From assembly GCA_963727845.1 (NCBI GenBank), contig CAVSHI010000003.1:682001-746000 (forward strand): a stretch of DNA of 64,000 bases, read 5' to 3'. Both the position numbers and the translations under genes were made by a program. The DNA comes from JBEKTW01 sp963727845. GTDB lineage: Bacteria > Bacteroidota > Ignavibacteria > UBA10030 > SZUA-254. Positions 25,939-35,203 of this stretch are shown piece after piece (positions within the stretch are counted from its first letter, which is position 1; every line of letters starts with the position of its first letter). The notes beneath the pieces were generated by a model, which worked only from the letters and a program-made list of their open reading frames with translations, searched no databases and was not told the DNA's origin.

Positions 25939-28900
25939 TCACACCCTCGCGATTGCGTTGTTCTCCATGATGTAATCCAGCCACTTGTTGCTGATCTTCT
26001 CCATGAGACTGTTCGCCTTCAGGCGGGAGCTGAGGTTGGTGAAATCGACTTCGTCCATCTTCTGGTCCTGGTTGAAGCACGTGAAGACGAACACCTCCTC
26101 TTTCGTCTCGGGAATGACATGCCGCTGCACGCATTGCGCACAGACCGCCTTCATCATGCACTGCATCGGTGAGTTGATCGAGGCGATGCCGACGTGACGG
26201 TCATTCAGGTACGGCTGGAGAATGGAATGCCGAGCTTCCGCGACCGCGGCCATCATCCGGTCGGAGCCGATTGCTATCACGCGTGTCGCATCTCGCAGCG
26301 GAATTTCCGTCTTTCCCAGCTCGCCGGAGGCATATGCCACCATTGCCTTGACGATATTCCCCACGAACGTTTTGTCCTGCGGTCTTCTCGTCCCTATCGG
26401 TTCGCCTTCATCGACACTGTACACCACAACATCCGCAGCCACTTCGATATCCTCGCGCTTGAAAAGATCCTGGGCTTTCTTGTACCCCGCGAAGTAGAGA
26501 ACTTTGCTGTTCTTCTCCTTGAACGCCTTCGCAATGGAGAACAGCACTGCATTACCAAGTCCACCGCCGAGCAACAGCGCGGTGGCATTTTCCACGATCG
26601 ATGTCGGCGCGCCGGTCGGCCCCATGACGACAACGCGCTGTCCCGGTTTTAACATGCTGCACATCCGGGAGCTTGCCCCGAATTCCAGAACAATAAGGGA
26701 AACCAGACCTTTTTCCTTATCAACCCAGGCTCCCGTGAGTGCGATACCTTCCATCATCAGGAGCGTATCGTCAATTTTGGGCGAGTCGGTTTCGTAATTC
26801 TGGAGACGATAGAACTGACCCGGTTGAAACTGACGCGCCGCCTGTGGCGCGCGGAGAATTATCTCAACGATTGACGGAGTAAGCCGGTCGACCCGCACAA
26901 CGACGGGTCTTAAATCGTCGTCAAGCTTGCGGCTCAGGTCGTTCCACCGCTGTATCTCGACCGCTCCCGCCCGACCAAGTTTCCCCTCGAACAATTCCAG
27001 GACCTTCTTGAATCCAAACTTGGCCGATGCCATCGCTTTGACAACGTTTCCCTCAAAATCGGGGTGATTGTCCCCGTAGAAGCTCACGCGCCGACCGTTC
27101 GAGTCATGCGATGTGAAAAATCCGACCTCATTCTCCCTGGCCTTTTCAAACTGAAACTCTCCTTCGCTTTTCCCCTTCACCGTGTAGCTCTCGAAGAACT
27201 CATCCTGCTCATCCAGCTCGAACGTTCCGGGACGCTCGCGTTCATACATCACGTTCGGAGCCGTTCCGGCCGCAACCAGAAGTGTCCGCGCCGGAATGCG
27301 ATGCACTTCGCCCGAATCCTTCCACTTGCCGTTAACCTTCACCATGCGTGAGAAATTGATCTCCTTGAGCGCTCCATATTCATCCTGGACAGCTTCGACA
27401 GGGCCCATATTCTCAACAAAGGCGATTCCTTCCTCAAAACCCTTGATGATTTCTTCATGATTCAGCCGGTACGCCGGCGAGTCGAGTATCGACTTCCTAT
27501 AATAGATATGCACCCCGCCCCACTGACGGATGAGCGGGATATAATTGGGCTTCTCACCGGCTGCGTTGGCCCGCGCCCGCTCGCGTTCGATCGCCTCAGC
27601 GTGTGCAAGATACGTTTTCAGGATCTCACGGTCTTCATTGGAGAACGTTGCATCGACGGCTTCTTTGCCAAATTTCTTGCGGAGTTTTTCGTAACGCTGC
27701 CGTGCTTTCGTCACCTGAATAGGATAATACGCCATCAGCTCGGTTGCCGAATCGATTGCAGTGAGACCGCCGCCGATGACAATCGCAGGAAGATGCACCT
27801 GTAGATTTGCCATCGAGTCTTTCTTCCCCGCGCCCGTGAGCTGAAGCGCCATCAGGAAATCACTTGCCATTCTGATGCCGCGGATCAGGTTGTTCTTGAC
27901 CGATACGAATGTCGGTTTCCCCGCCCCGGCGGCGAGGCACGCGTGGTCGAACCCGAGGTTCCAGACATCTTCGAGCGTCAGCGTTCCGCCGAAGCGAACT
28001 CCGTCGTAGATCCGGAAGTGTTGTCTGCGCAGTAAATTCAGATAGATTACCGTCAGAAAATTCTTGTCCCACCGGGAGGTGATCCCGTACTCGGACACGC
28101 CTCCAAATCCGAGAAGAACGCGCTCGCTCAATTTGTGGACGATCGAATCAAAATTCTTCAAGGGCTTGAAAGGTGATTTGCCATCGCCGGCGAGGTCGGC
28201 AGGAAGCGGTTCTATTTTCAACGCATCGATTCCGACAACACCAAAGCCTTCATTCAGAAAGTAATGAGACAGCGTGTATCCTGCCGGTCCCATTCCGACG
28301 ACGAGAATATTTTTTCCGTTATAGGGCAATGCGTGCGGGCGCTCGACGTTCAACGGATTCCAGCGTGTTAGCAGGGAATAGATCTCAAAACCCCAGGGCA
28401 ATTTCAGAACATCGGTCAGGATTCCGGTTTCAGCCTGGGGAATATTGACCGGATCCTGTTTCTGGTAGATGCACGCTTTCATGCAGTCGTTACAAATCCG
28501 GTGGCCCGTTCCGGGACACATCGGATTGTCGATGGCGATAATAGCAAGAGCGCCGATCGAATCGCCACAGTTCTTCAGCACATGAGATTCGGAGATCTTC
28601 TGGTCGAGCGGACAGCCCTGTAATTCGTACCCGAGCGGATTCTTTTTGAAATCATCGTTTTCGCGGAATCCTTGCGAGCACGAATCCTTCTCCCGCTCAT
28701 GGCAGAAAATGCAATAATCAACCTCGCTCATGACTTCACGGGGAGTGAACCGCGTGTCCGTCAGATCGAATCCTTCCCGCCTCCGGTAGTGCTCTTCAGG
28801 CCCGACTTTTTCATCCGGCACCGGGCCATTGAGCACGCGCAGTTCCACCAGATTTGAATAATCCATCGCGTGAGGGAGTTTAAACGTGATCCACTCCTTC

Positions 28901-29595
28901 ATCGAAGGGGTTTGACGGTAGTAATGGGCAACGAGCCATTGCTCAACGACGGTAAATACGCCCTGGAGGGTTTTCTTCAGCGACTCGTCGCCGGCATCGA
29001 GGAGAATCACGCCATCAAAGAGTCCGGACTTCTTTAGCTTCTCCTGTAAGGCTGCAAATTCTTTTCTAAGTGCATCGGTAGGCAGTGCGCGGAACGATTT
29101 ATCTTTTTCGACAAGCTCCATGATAAGCGCTGCAGCTTCGAGTTCTGGATCTAAAGGAAGCTTGGCGGGCCGCAACGATTTCAAAACGCTCACTTGTGCG
29201 TCAAGTGAATTGAGGTCAAAAGCCTTTGCCTGATCCTGAGAATATTTTTTCAGTGCACGACGCGCGAAGAATTCTTTTTTGAATTTGAAAATGATCTGGT
29301 CCCGCTCAGCCTGACGGAGATGGGAACCGTGCTCGTTTTCCACGCCGAACAAGTGCGCGATGAAATTGCTCAGGTGGGGAGCCATTTCGATGAGCCGGCG
29401 GGATATCTCCGGATGTGACATTCCGGCGCCTTTGGTCCGGCGGTATTCGTCGAATCGTTTGAAAACCTCCGGGTCTTTGGTCTGAACTTCTTCGAAGAAA
29501 AGTCGGGTTAGTCCAGCGAGTTTCTCGGGTTTGTAGAGGTCGTGAAACGAAAAATTTGCAACGTGAAGCTGAAGCGTTTCTTTATGATCGGGCAT
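25939..29595 (-). CDS. NfnB-NfnA-like fusion: GltD-type FAD oxidoreductase joined to ferredoxin-NADP reductase-like domain
   Basis: A 1218-residue cytoplasmic flavoprotein. Residues 1-290 are a helical region with no recognised fold. Residues 295-375 hold eight cysteines (295, 298, 306, 328, 360, 368, 371, 375), including CIFC, GCPLDQKI and CNDCMKAC, in place of the compact Fe-S cysteine cluster of GltD/NfnB. FAD binding is at VVGMGPAGYTLS (432-443) and a second Rossmann motif at VIGGGLTAIDSATEL (606-620). From about 905 the chain is FNR/PyrK/NfnA-like: FQPGQFYRLQNYE, GPTGAPTSI, LLLGGGLGNAVLF, and C-terminal cysteines 1146, 1152, 1155, 1173 suited to a [2Fe-2S] cluster. NfnAB balances NADH, NADPH and ferredoxin by electron bifurcation; whether this fusion bifurcates is not known. 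It stands alone between two MITEs. Confidence 0.85.
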   Translation of the reverse strand: MPDHKETLQLHVANFSFHDLYKPEKLAGLTRLFFEEVQTKDPEVFKRFDEYRRTKGAGMSHPEISRRLIEMAPHLSNFIAHLFGVENEHGSHLRQAERDQIIFKFKKEFFARRALKKYSQDQAKAFDLNSLDAQVSVLKSLRPAKLPLDPELEAAALIMELVEKDKSFRALPTDALRKEFAALQEKLKKSGLFDGVILLDAGDESLKKTLQGVFTVVEQWLVAHYYRQTPSMKEWITFKLPHAMDYSNLVELRVLNGPVPDEKVGPEEHYRRREGFDLTDTRFTPREVMSEVDYCIFCHEREKDSCSQGFRENDDFKKNPLGYELQGCPLDQKISESHVLKNCGDSIGALAIIAIDNPMCPGTGHRICNDCMKACIYQKQDPVNIPQAETGILTDVLKLPWGFEIYSLLTRWNPLNVERPHALPYNGKNILVVGMGPAGYTLSHYFLNEGFGVVGIDALKIEPLPADLAGDGKSPFKPLKNFDSIVHKLSERVLLGFGGVSEYGITSRWDKNFLTVIYLNLLRRQHFRIYDGVRFGGTLTLEDVWNLGFDHACLAAGAGKPTFVSVKNNLIRGIRMASDFLMALQLTGAGKKDSMANLQVHLPAIVIGGGLTAIDSATELMAYYPIQVTKARQRYEKLRKKFGKEAVDATFSNEDREILKTYLAHAEAIERERARANAAGEKPNYIPLIRQWGGVHIYYRKSILDSPAYRLNHEEIIKGFEEGIAFVENMGPVEAVQDEYGALKEINFSRMVKVNGKWKDSGEVHRIPARTLLVAAGTAPNVMYERERPGTFELDEQDEFFESYTVKGKSEGEFQFEKARENEVGFFTSHDSNGRRVSFYGDNHPDFEGNVVKAMASAKFGFKKVLELFEGKLGRAGAVEIQRWNDLSRKLDDDLRPVVVRVDRLTPSIVEIILRAPQAARQFQPGQFYRLQNYETDSPKIDDTLLMMEGIALTGAWVDKEKGLVSLIVLEFGASSRMCSMLKPGQRVVVMGPTGAPTSIVENATALLLGGGLGNAVLFSIAKAFKEKNSKVLYFAGYKKAQDLFKREDIEVAADVVVYSVDEGEPIGTRRPQDKTFVGNIVKAMVAYASGELGKTEIPLRDATRVIAIGSDRMMAAVAEARHSILQPYLNDRHVGIASINSPMQCMMKAVCAQCVQRHVIPETKEEVFVFTCFNQDQKMDEVDFTNLSSRLKANSLMEKISNKWLDYIMENNAIARV

Positions 29596-29672
29596 TGTTC
29601 CATGGAAATTATTGAGTACTGAGCAATAGAAAATACGAAATTTTCAGGAAGGATGAAACCGTGCTCGTCCTT

Positions 29673-29824
29673 CTACCATCGTGTGACTCAAATGCCCGGG
29701 GATCGTTATGTCCTTTGTTACCCTCTCCCCTTCAATTCCCCTCTCCCGAATTCGGGAGAGGGGAAAGGGGTGAGGGTTAAAAGCCGCGAAACTTAATCAG
29801 CCTAATTCCAAGACAGGACACTAG
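29673..29824. mobile_element. MITE-like element 2, IS630-type right tip, central CCCTCTCC palindrome
   Basis: A 152-base element related to the one at 25120-25281. It shares the left segment CGTGTGACTCAAAT, the central palindrome (29719-29776, centred on GAATTC instead of AAATTT) and the right tip, which reads inward as CTAGTGTCCTGTC. The left tip is CTAC rather than CTAG. It lies in the 264-base gap between the acetylesterase and the Nfn-like gene. Confidence 0.6.
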
Positions 29825-29859
29825 GAGTAAGATACGGGTGAGGTTTCGTGGGCCATCCG

Positions 29860-32043
29860 TCACTCCACAACAATCTCATCCATGAACATCCACGCTTTGT
29901 TGCCTTTGCCCGGATGCCAATCGGGGCAGACGCCCATGTTCGCAGCATGGACTTTCACATACCGGGCTTTTACGTCGGAACAGGTTGCCTCGAAAAGCTT
30001 CACGAATGCATCCTCGCGTTTGGGAGATTCGTCGTTCTGAATTTCCGAAACTTTCGTAAAGGTCACTCCGTCGACGGAGACACTGAACACAATACTGACC
30101 GGAAGAAAAATCCAGGAAGGGTTATTCTGAAGAAAACCGGCCGCGAGATGATGGAGTTCGACGGTATCTCCCATATCGATCACTCCCTCGAAGTCGACTC
30201 CCTGGTACCCCTGCCAGTGCCCGTCTCCGTAATCCAGCGACCCTCTCAAGCCGTCGAGCAGGGCATTCTCTCCACCCGTATACCGCTCCGAACATTTGTT
30301 TACAATGGCGATCTTCTTTCCGATGCCAAGATGTTTGAGATACGAGGCTTCGGCGATGAGCAAGGACGGCGTTTGTCCTTTGAATGCCCTCGCCTTTATT
30401 TTGGTCGATTGGAGAAGCTCAACCCCACCGCTGAATAGTGACGACTGGAAGGACGGCTCGCTTCCATCCAGGGTGTATCGGATCTGGACGAGAGAGTCCA
30501 GGCACATCATTGTTGCCAGGGGGACGCTGGAGCCGTTTCTCCACGTAATCCCGATGCGCACGTTGCGAACGAGAAACGGAAGCGTATCCGTCCTGAACGA
30601 TGACGCCGGCAGTCCGGTTTTGTTGAAGAGGGTTGAAGAATCCGTGTTCGTGAACGCAAATCTCACCGCAACAGGGTCGACGACACTTCCACCCGAGACA
30701 ACGACGCTGTTCCCATCGACCGCTGCGTCAGCATCGACGAACTTCCCGTCAGTTCCCGCTACAGTGAAACATGTCAGCTTGCCATTTCTGGCGACCAGAC
30801 CGCCTTCGGCATGGTCGAAGAACAACCGAATGGCGCTACCCTCTTTTTTCATTTCTCTGAAAACCGGACCGGAGAAAGCTGGAACTTTCTTCCCGTACGT
30901 TTTCGCCAGCGCCCAGAGCGCCAGGCGTCGGCCGACTTCCTGCTTATTTTTCGGATGGATATTGCCGACATTTCCGATGTCCATCGTCACGGCCATTCCT
31001 GTGTTCGCCACCGAAAGCGTCTTCAACTGTGCTTCGCGCAAATACGCCGCCGAGGGAAACGGCTCGTCATATTTGTACGGAGCGATCTGGACATAGTAGA
31101 ACGGGAAGTCGCCAAGTCCCCACGCCTCACGCCAATTCCGGATCATGGTTGCGAAGAGCCGTCCGTACGTGTCGGCATCGTTGCGGTTGGCTTCTCCCTG
31201 GTACCAGATGACTCCCCGGATGGCATAGTTCAGGATTGGATGGATCATGCCGTTGAAGAGAACCGACGGGCGGCCTGGAACCCACCCGTTGGAGTTCGGC
31301 GCCTGGAGATAGTACTTCAGGTCCAGGTCTGTTTCCAGATAGCTCTTTTCCGTCCACGCTTCAGCCGGCGTTCCACCCCAATTCGAGGAGATCAATCCGA
31401 TGGGGACATGAAGTTTCCGGTAAAGTTCTCTTCCGAAAAAGTATGCGGTCGCGCTGAAGTTTGTAACATTTTTGACATTCGCCGGAGACCAGGATGCGGT
31501 GCAGGTGTCGGCTGGAACTTCCAATGTCGCTTTTTGAACCTGGCACAGGCGGATCCGGGAGAAGTCATTTTTCTCAAGCTCCTTTTTTTCCTTAGGATAG
31601 AACGCGTCCCACCCGCCGAGCATATCGATTGTGAATTCCATGTTCGATTGCCCCGAACAAACCCAGATTTCGCCGAGAAGGATGTTTTTGACTTTCACGA
31701 CATTCTTGCCGGTAAGTGTGAGCGTGTAGGGGCCGCCTTCCTTTGTCGTTTTCAGTACGGTGATCCATCGCCCGCTGTCGTCTGCCGTGACGGAGACGGC
31801 GGATTTCAGCCAGTTCGCTCGAATCCGGATCTTCTCGCCCGGTGACGCCCATCCCCACATTTTTACTTTCGAGTTGCGCTGGAGAACCATGTTGTCGGAG
31901 ATGATTGACGGAAGCTTGACGTTTGCCACCACCAACGTAGAGAACAGAACAAAGATGGTCGGGACGAAGAGACCTGCCATCGTTATATTCTTCATGATTC
32001 CATCGATGAGGTTTCTTTTCTTTGAGAGTCTATAAGTGCCCAT
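29860..32043 (-). CDS. Sialate O-acetylesterase with C-terminal FN3-associated and discoidin-like domains
   Basis: A 727-residue exported esterase that removes O-acetyl groups from sugars such as sialic acid or plant glycans. Signal peptide about residues 20-40 (TMAGLFVPTIFVLFSTLVVA). SGNH-type catalytic features: GEIWVCSGQSNMEF with the nucleophilic serine, GVIWYQGEANRND, and NVGNIHPKNKQEVGRR with the histidine. After about residue 500 come a chitobiase/FN3-associated segment (IRYTLDGSEPSF) and an F5/8-type carbohydrate-binding domain ending VYVDEIVVE-like (FMDEIVVE). The start at 32043 is favoured by AAAGGA 7 bases upstream; a shorter ATG at 31995 would leave a more typical signal peptide. 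Its C-terminal domain resembles that of the DUF4838 protein nearby. Confidence 0.88.
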   Translation of the reverse strand: MGTYRLSKKRNLIDGIMKNITMAGLFVPTIFVLFSTLVVANVKLPSIISDNMVLQRNSKVKMWGWASPGEKIRIRANWLKSAVSVTADDSGRWITVLKTTKEGGPYTLTLTGKNVVKVKNILLGEIWVCSGQSNMEFTIDMLGGWDAFYPKEKKELEKNDFSRIRLCQVQKATLEVPADTCTASWSPANVKNVTNFSATAYFFGRELYRKLHVPIGLISSNWGGTPAEAWTEKSYLETDLDLKYYLQAPNSNGWVPGRPSVLFNGMIHPILNYAIRGVIWYQGEANRNDADTYGRLFATMIRNWREAWGLGDFPFYYVQIAPYKYDEPFPSAAYLREAQLKTLSVANTGMAVTMDIGNVGNIHPKNKQEVGRRLALWALAKTYGKKVPAFSGPVFREMKKEGSAIRLFFDHAEGGLVARNGKLTCFTVAGTDGKFVDADAAVDGNSVVVSGGSVVDPVAVRFAFTNTDSSTLFNKTGLPASSFRTDTLPFLVRNVRIGITWRNGSSVPLATMMCLDSLVQIRYTLDGSEPSFQSSLFSGGVELLQSTKIKARAFKGQTPSLLIAEASYLKHLGIGKKIAIVNKCSERYTGGENALLDGLRGSLDYGDGHWQGYQGVDFEGVIDMGDTVELHHLAAGFLQNNPSWIFLPVSIVFSVSVDGVTFTKVSEIQNDESPKREDAFVKLFEATCSDVKARYVKVHAANMGVCPDWHPGKGNKAWMFMDEIVVE

Positions 32044-32119
32044 AGTATTTCCTTTATGCTAATGAAATGACCGCCGATATATTTTGAGACCTCCCCTAGC
32101 CCGATGGCAATCCACGGGA

Positions 32120-32286
32120 GACCTCACCCGTAGCCCTCTCCTAAAAGGAGAGGGCGCTAGACATTCGCGACATGAGAACTGAGCCATTACATCCTCTCCT
32201 CTCAGGAGAGGATTTCAGCCAGAGGCTTGAGCCTGAGGCTCATCCGCCTCGGGAGGAGATGCGCCTCTGGCGCAATAGGTGAGGTC
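32120..32286. repeat. GACCTCACC...GGTGAGGTC bounded palindromic element
   Basis: A 167-base element with 9-base inverted ends (GACCTCACC 32120-32128; GGTGAGGTC 32278-32286) enclosing two stem-loops (CCCTCTCCTAAAAGGAGAGGG and ATCCTCTCCT...AGGAGAGGAT) and a CCGCCTC/CCTCTGG block. It fills most of the gap between the acetylesterase and phosphoesterase genes. Confidence 0.6.
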
Positions 32287-32319
32287 TTGTCGACCATCCA
32301 TCACTCCACGATAATTTCC

Positions 32320-34971
32320 TCATTCATCTTCTCGTCCTGCGGAATCGAGTCTGAGATGGAGCGCTTTGAGGCCGCGGCCATGCGCTCCTGCAAAACGCTC
32401 GGGATACGGCATGTCCGGACCTTTGGCCGAAAACCAGAGAACTCGATTGAACAGGTCATCGTCGATGCGGTCGGGCCTTGAAAAGTCGAACATTTCCCCC
32501 ATCGTCCGGTCTGGAGATTGCTTGCCGTCGATGATTGACGCATGTTTGTTCATCTCGTCGAGCGGAATAGTATTCGGCAATGCGGCATACGGAGTGAAAT
32601 CCGGGTGTGGAGTAAAACAATCCTCCATGGTCGGCGCGAGCGCGTCGAGCTGGTTCATCGGCGGAAGGCCGAGGATGCGCTCGATGGTGTGGAGGACAGA
32701 ACTCTGGTTGTAGAATTTGCTGATGACCTTCCCGCGTTTTGTGTAGGGACTGACGACCAGACACAGCGAGCGGTGTCCGTCCACGTGGTCGAACCCGTTT
32801 TGTGGATCGTCCTCATTGACGAAAATGCACGTGTTCTGCCAGAACGGGCTTTTCGAAATTGCCTCGATGAGTCCTCCCACCGCGAGGTCGTTGTCTGCGA
32901 CATGGGCACGCGGAGTCGGAGCACCGATCTGGTTTCCCGAAGTATGATCCTGGGGTAAATACACAAAGACGAGGTTGGGCCAGTCGCCGTTCTTCTCGTA
33001 CTGCTCGAATTCCCTCATAAAACGGTCGAGTCGCACAGCATCCGGGATACGAAGGTTCCATCCCGGATAGGTCGGACACGTATAGGGCACGAGGGGCTCG
33101 AGGGGCACCCACGGACGAAAGCTCACTTTTCCCTTTTTGTTTATGAAGTCGTCGTAGACGGTGGGCCATGTGACGGTGTCGGGTTCGACCGCCGGAAAAT
33201 CAAACTCGCCGTAATTGCGAAACGAGAGCCCGTGGAGAAGTGCGTTATCCCAGATGAAATTGGTCGGCGCGAACGCGAGCGGGTCCGAACCGAAATCGTA
33301 GCTGCGCGACCACGTTCCCCATGCTTTTTCCTGATAATCCGTCGTGATACCCTGCGTCGCCCACTGATGACCGTCGGCGGACACAATGCCGCTGCAATAG
33401 TAGTTATCCAGAAGCACAAACTGCTCCGCCACCGCATGGTGATTGGGGGTCACGTCCCGGCCGTAGATGCAAAGGTCAGGGTCGTTGTTGCCCTGTTTCA
33501 TATCGCCAAAGACCTGATCGTAACATCGATTTTCTTTGAGGACGTAGACGACATGACGAAACACCGACGGCTCGCCCGCGTGTTTTGGGATGGGAACCGG
33601 TTTGACGCCACGCTGCGCCGGCTTGAATGCATCCAGGGATTGCCGTACGAGCGATAGCTCACGGACCTCCTTCGTGTACTTTGCCAGCGTCGATGACCCG
33701 GGAACAGGGATTTGACTCATCGTTCCCCGTTGCCATTTGACATGCCACTTGTGCGTTGCAGAATCAGCCTGGCGCGAGCCCTCACCTTTCGCGTTAGCAA
33801 CAAAGAGCCGTTTTCCATCGACTGCCAGGGCAGCGGGAAACCAGCCGGTCGGAATAAACCCGAGCACTTTGCTTTTGCGATGCCCTACGTCGCCCAATGA
33901 GATCACCCCGACGGCGTTATTCCCGCCGTTTGCCGCATACAGAATTTTGCCGTCGGTACTCAACGCCACGGCATTGGTGATACTGCCGAAGGGCAATGCG
34001 GCGTCAGGCCGGACCTTGATAGTTTCGAGTACTTTGAATGTCTTTGTGTTTATGATTGAGACGTTGTCCGAGTTCGCATTGGCAATAAACAGCAGAGAAC
34101 CATCGTGCCGCAGCACCATGCCCGAAGGATGCAAACCGACGGCAACGCTCTCGATCATGGCGCGCGATGTGAGGTCGACCGCCGATACTGTTCCGCTGGT
34201 TGGAAGACCGTGCTCATCTACAAGCGTTTCAGTGCCGGACGATTTCATGACGCGTTCGCCGTGTGACGGTCTGCGTCCGCCCCAATTCGATACGTACGCG
34301 ATCTTACCATCCGGCGACAGGACAACGTCGAACGGAGCAACTCCGACGGCAACTTCAGCCTCGAGCTTGCCTGCATCCAGGTCGACGATCGCCAATGAAT
34401 TGCTGCGCGAGAGCGCCACGTAGGCGTGCGAGCCGTCAGCGCTCACGGCAACGCCGCACGGATACGAATCTCCCTGCCCGCTTCCGGAGATGTCGATTCT
34501 TCTACTCCAATACCATTTACTGCTGTCATTGAGCCGGGCTTCCCACAGCAGACTGCCAGAACTCGTAAGATAGATTCGCTTTCCATCGGAGGAGACAGTG
34601 ATACCGTGCATCGAGCCCCCCTCCTCTTTGTCAAACGGCACTTCCTGGCGGATCTTCATTGAATCCGCATCGACAATTACCAGCCCGTTGACTTTTTTCA
34701 CGTACGCCACTTGAGAGTCGGCCGAGAGTACCAGGTCAACCGGACGGCCTGCAAAGGCAATCGTTTTCCCTGCGGGCTTCACTGTCTGGCCCGTCGTGAC
34801 AAACGTCCCGCCGTTGTACTTTGAACCGACACGATTCTCTCCTGTGGCAGATATCTGCTGTGGAAAATTCCAGGCGGAGTTCGAGACTAACAAGATTAAG
34901 AATCCGATTACGTGTACGAAGGGAAATCGGAAAACGTTTTGTTTTATGAGGCGTTTGGTGGAGAGATTCAT
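32320..34971 (-). CDS. YncE-type beta-propeller fused to phosphoesterase (alkaline phosphatase superfamily) domain
   Basis: An 883-residue exported protein (signal region FRFPFVHVIGFLILLVSNSAW). Residues about 60-430 are a seven-bladed YVTN/YncE-type propeller with repeated 'LSADSQVAYVKK', 'VSADGSHAYVALSRSNSLAIVDLDAGK', 'LSPDGKIAYVSNWGG' blades. Residues about 480-800 are a phosphoesterase family domain (PF04185-like): HVVYVLKENRCYDQVFGDM, CSGIVSADGHQWATQG, FVYLPQDHTSG and FVNEDDPQNGFDHVDGHRS, matching acid phosphatase/phospholipase C metal sites. The family acts on phosphate esters; the real substrate is unknown. The ATG at 34971 lacks a strong ribosome site. Confidence 0.85.
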   Translation of the reverse strand: MNLSTKRLIKQNVFRFPFVHVIGFLILLVSNSAWNFPQQISATGENRVGSKYNGGTFVTTGQTVKPAGKTIAFAGRPVDLVLSADSQVAYVKKVNGLVIVDADSMKIRQEVPFDKEEGGSMHGITVSSDGKRIYLTSSGSLLWEARLNDSSKWYWSRRIDISGSGQGDSYPCGVAVSADGSHAYVALSRSNSLAIVDLDAGKLEAEVAVGVAPFDVVLSPDGKIAYVSNWGGRRPSHGERVMKSSGTETLVDEHGLPTSGTVSAVDLTSRAMIESVAVGLHPSGMVLRHDGSLLFIANANSDNVSIINTKTFKVLETIKVRPDAALPFGSITNAVALSTDGKILYAANGGNNAVGVISLGDVGHRKSKVLGFIPTGWFPAALAVDGKRLFVANAKGEGSRQADSATHKWHVKWQRGTMSQIPVPGSSTLAKYTKEVRELSLVRQSLDAFKPAQRGVKPVPIPKHAGEPSVFRHVVYVLKENRCYDQVFGDMKQGNNDPDLCIYGRDVTPNHHAVAEQFVLLDNYYCSGIVSADGHQWATQGITTDYQEKAWGTWSRSYDFGSDPLAFAPTNFIWDNALLHGLSFRNYGEFDFPAVEPDTVTWPTVYDDFINKKGKVSFRPWVPLEPLVPYTCPTYPGWNLRIPDAVRLDRFMREFEQYEKNGDWPNLVFVYLPQDHTSGNQIGAPTPRAHVADNDLAVGGLIEAISKSPFWQNTCIFVNEDDPQNGFDHVDGHRSLCLVVSPYTKRGKVISKFYNQSSVLHTIERILGLPPMNQLDALAPTMEDCFTPHPDFTPYAALPNTIPLDEMNKHASIIDGKQSPDRTMGEMFDFSRPDRIDDDLFNRVLWFSAKGPDMPYPERFAGAHGRGLKALHLRLDSAGREDE

Positions 34972-35052
34972 ATGTTCTTCGGCCGTAGCAATCATTGGAT
35001 TTCCATTGTTTTTCCCCCGCGGTAGTAACTCAGGTTAAGGCGTGTGCTCCAG

Positions 35053-35120
35053 ACTCCCTCTTGTATTCTCCCCCTTGAAAAAGGGGGAGAAGTTTCCTCC
35101 CCTTACCAAGGGGAGGACGG
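35053..35120. repeat. CTCCCTCTTGTATTCTCCC repeat, copy 2
   Basis: Nearly identical to 25480-25546: stem CTCCCCCTT / AAGGGGGAG with the flanking CCTTACCAAGG-GGACGG. It lies in the 232-base gap upstream of the phosphoesterase gene and downstream of the fucosidase gene. Confidence 0.6.
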
Positions 35121-35203
35121 AAGGTGGGGTCAGCAGAGTTCGCAATAATGAGAATGATGCTCTACCGTTCTCTAAGATATTCATTTTATAAGGAAAATCC
35201 ACA

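Noticed and set aside
30811..31845. 344-codon plus-strand frame inside the acetylesterase gene
   Set aside because: Antisense shadow of the sialate O-acetylesterase; no domain or start signal.
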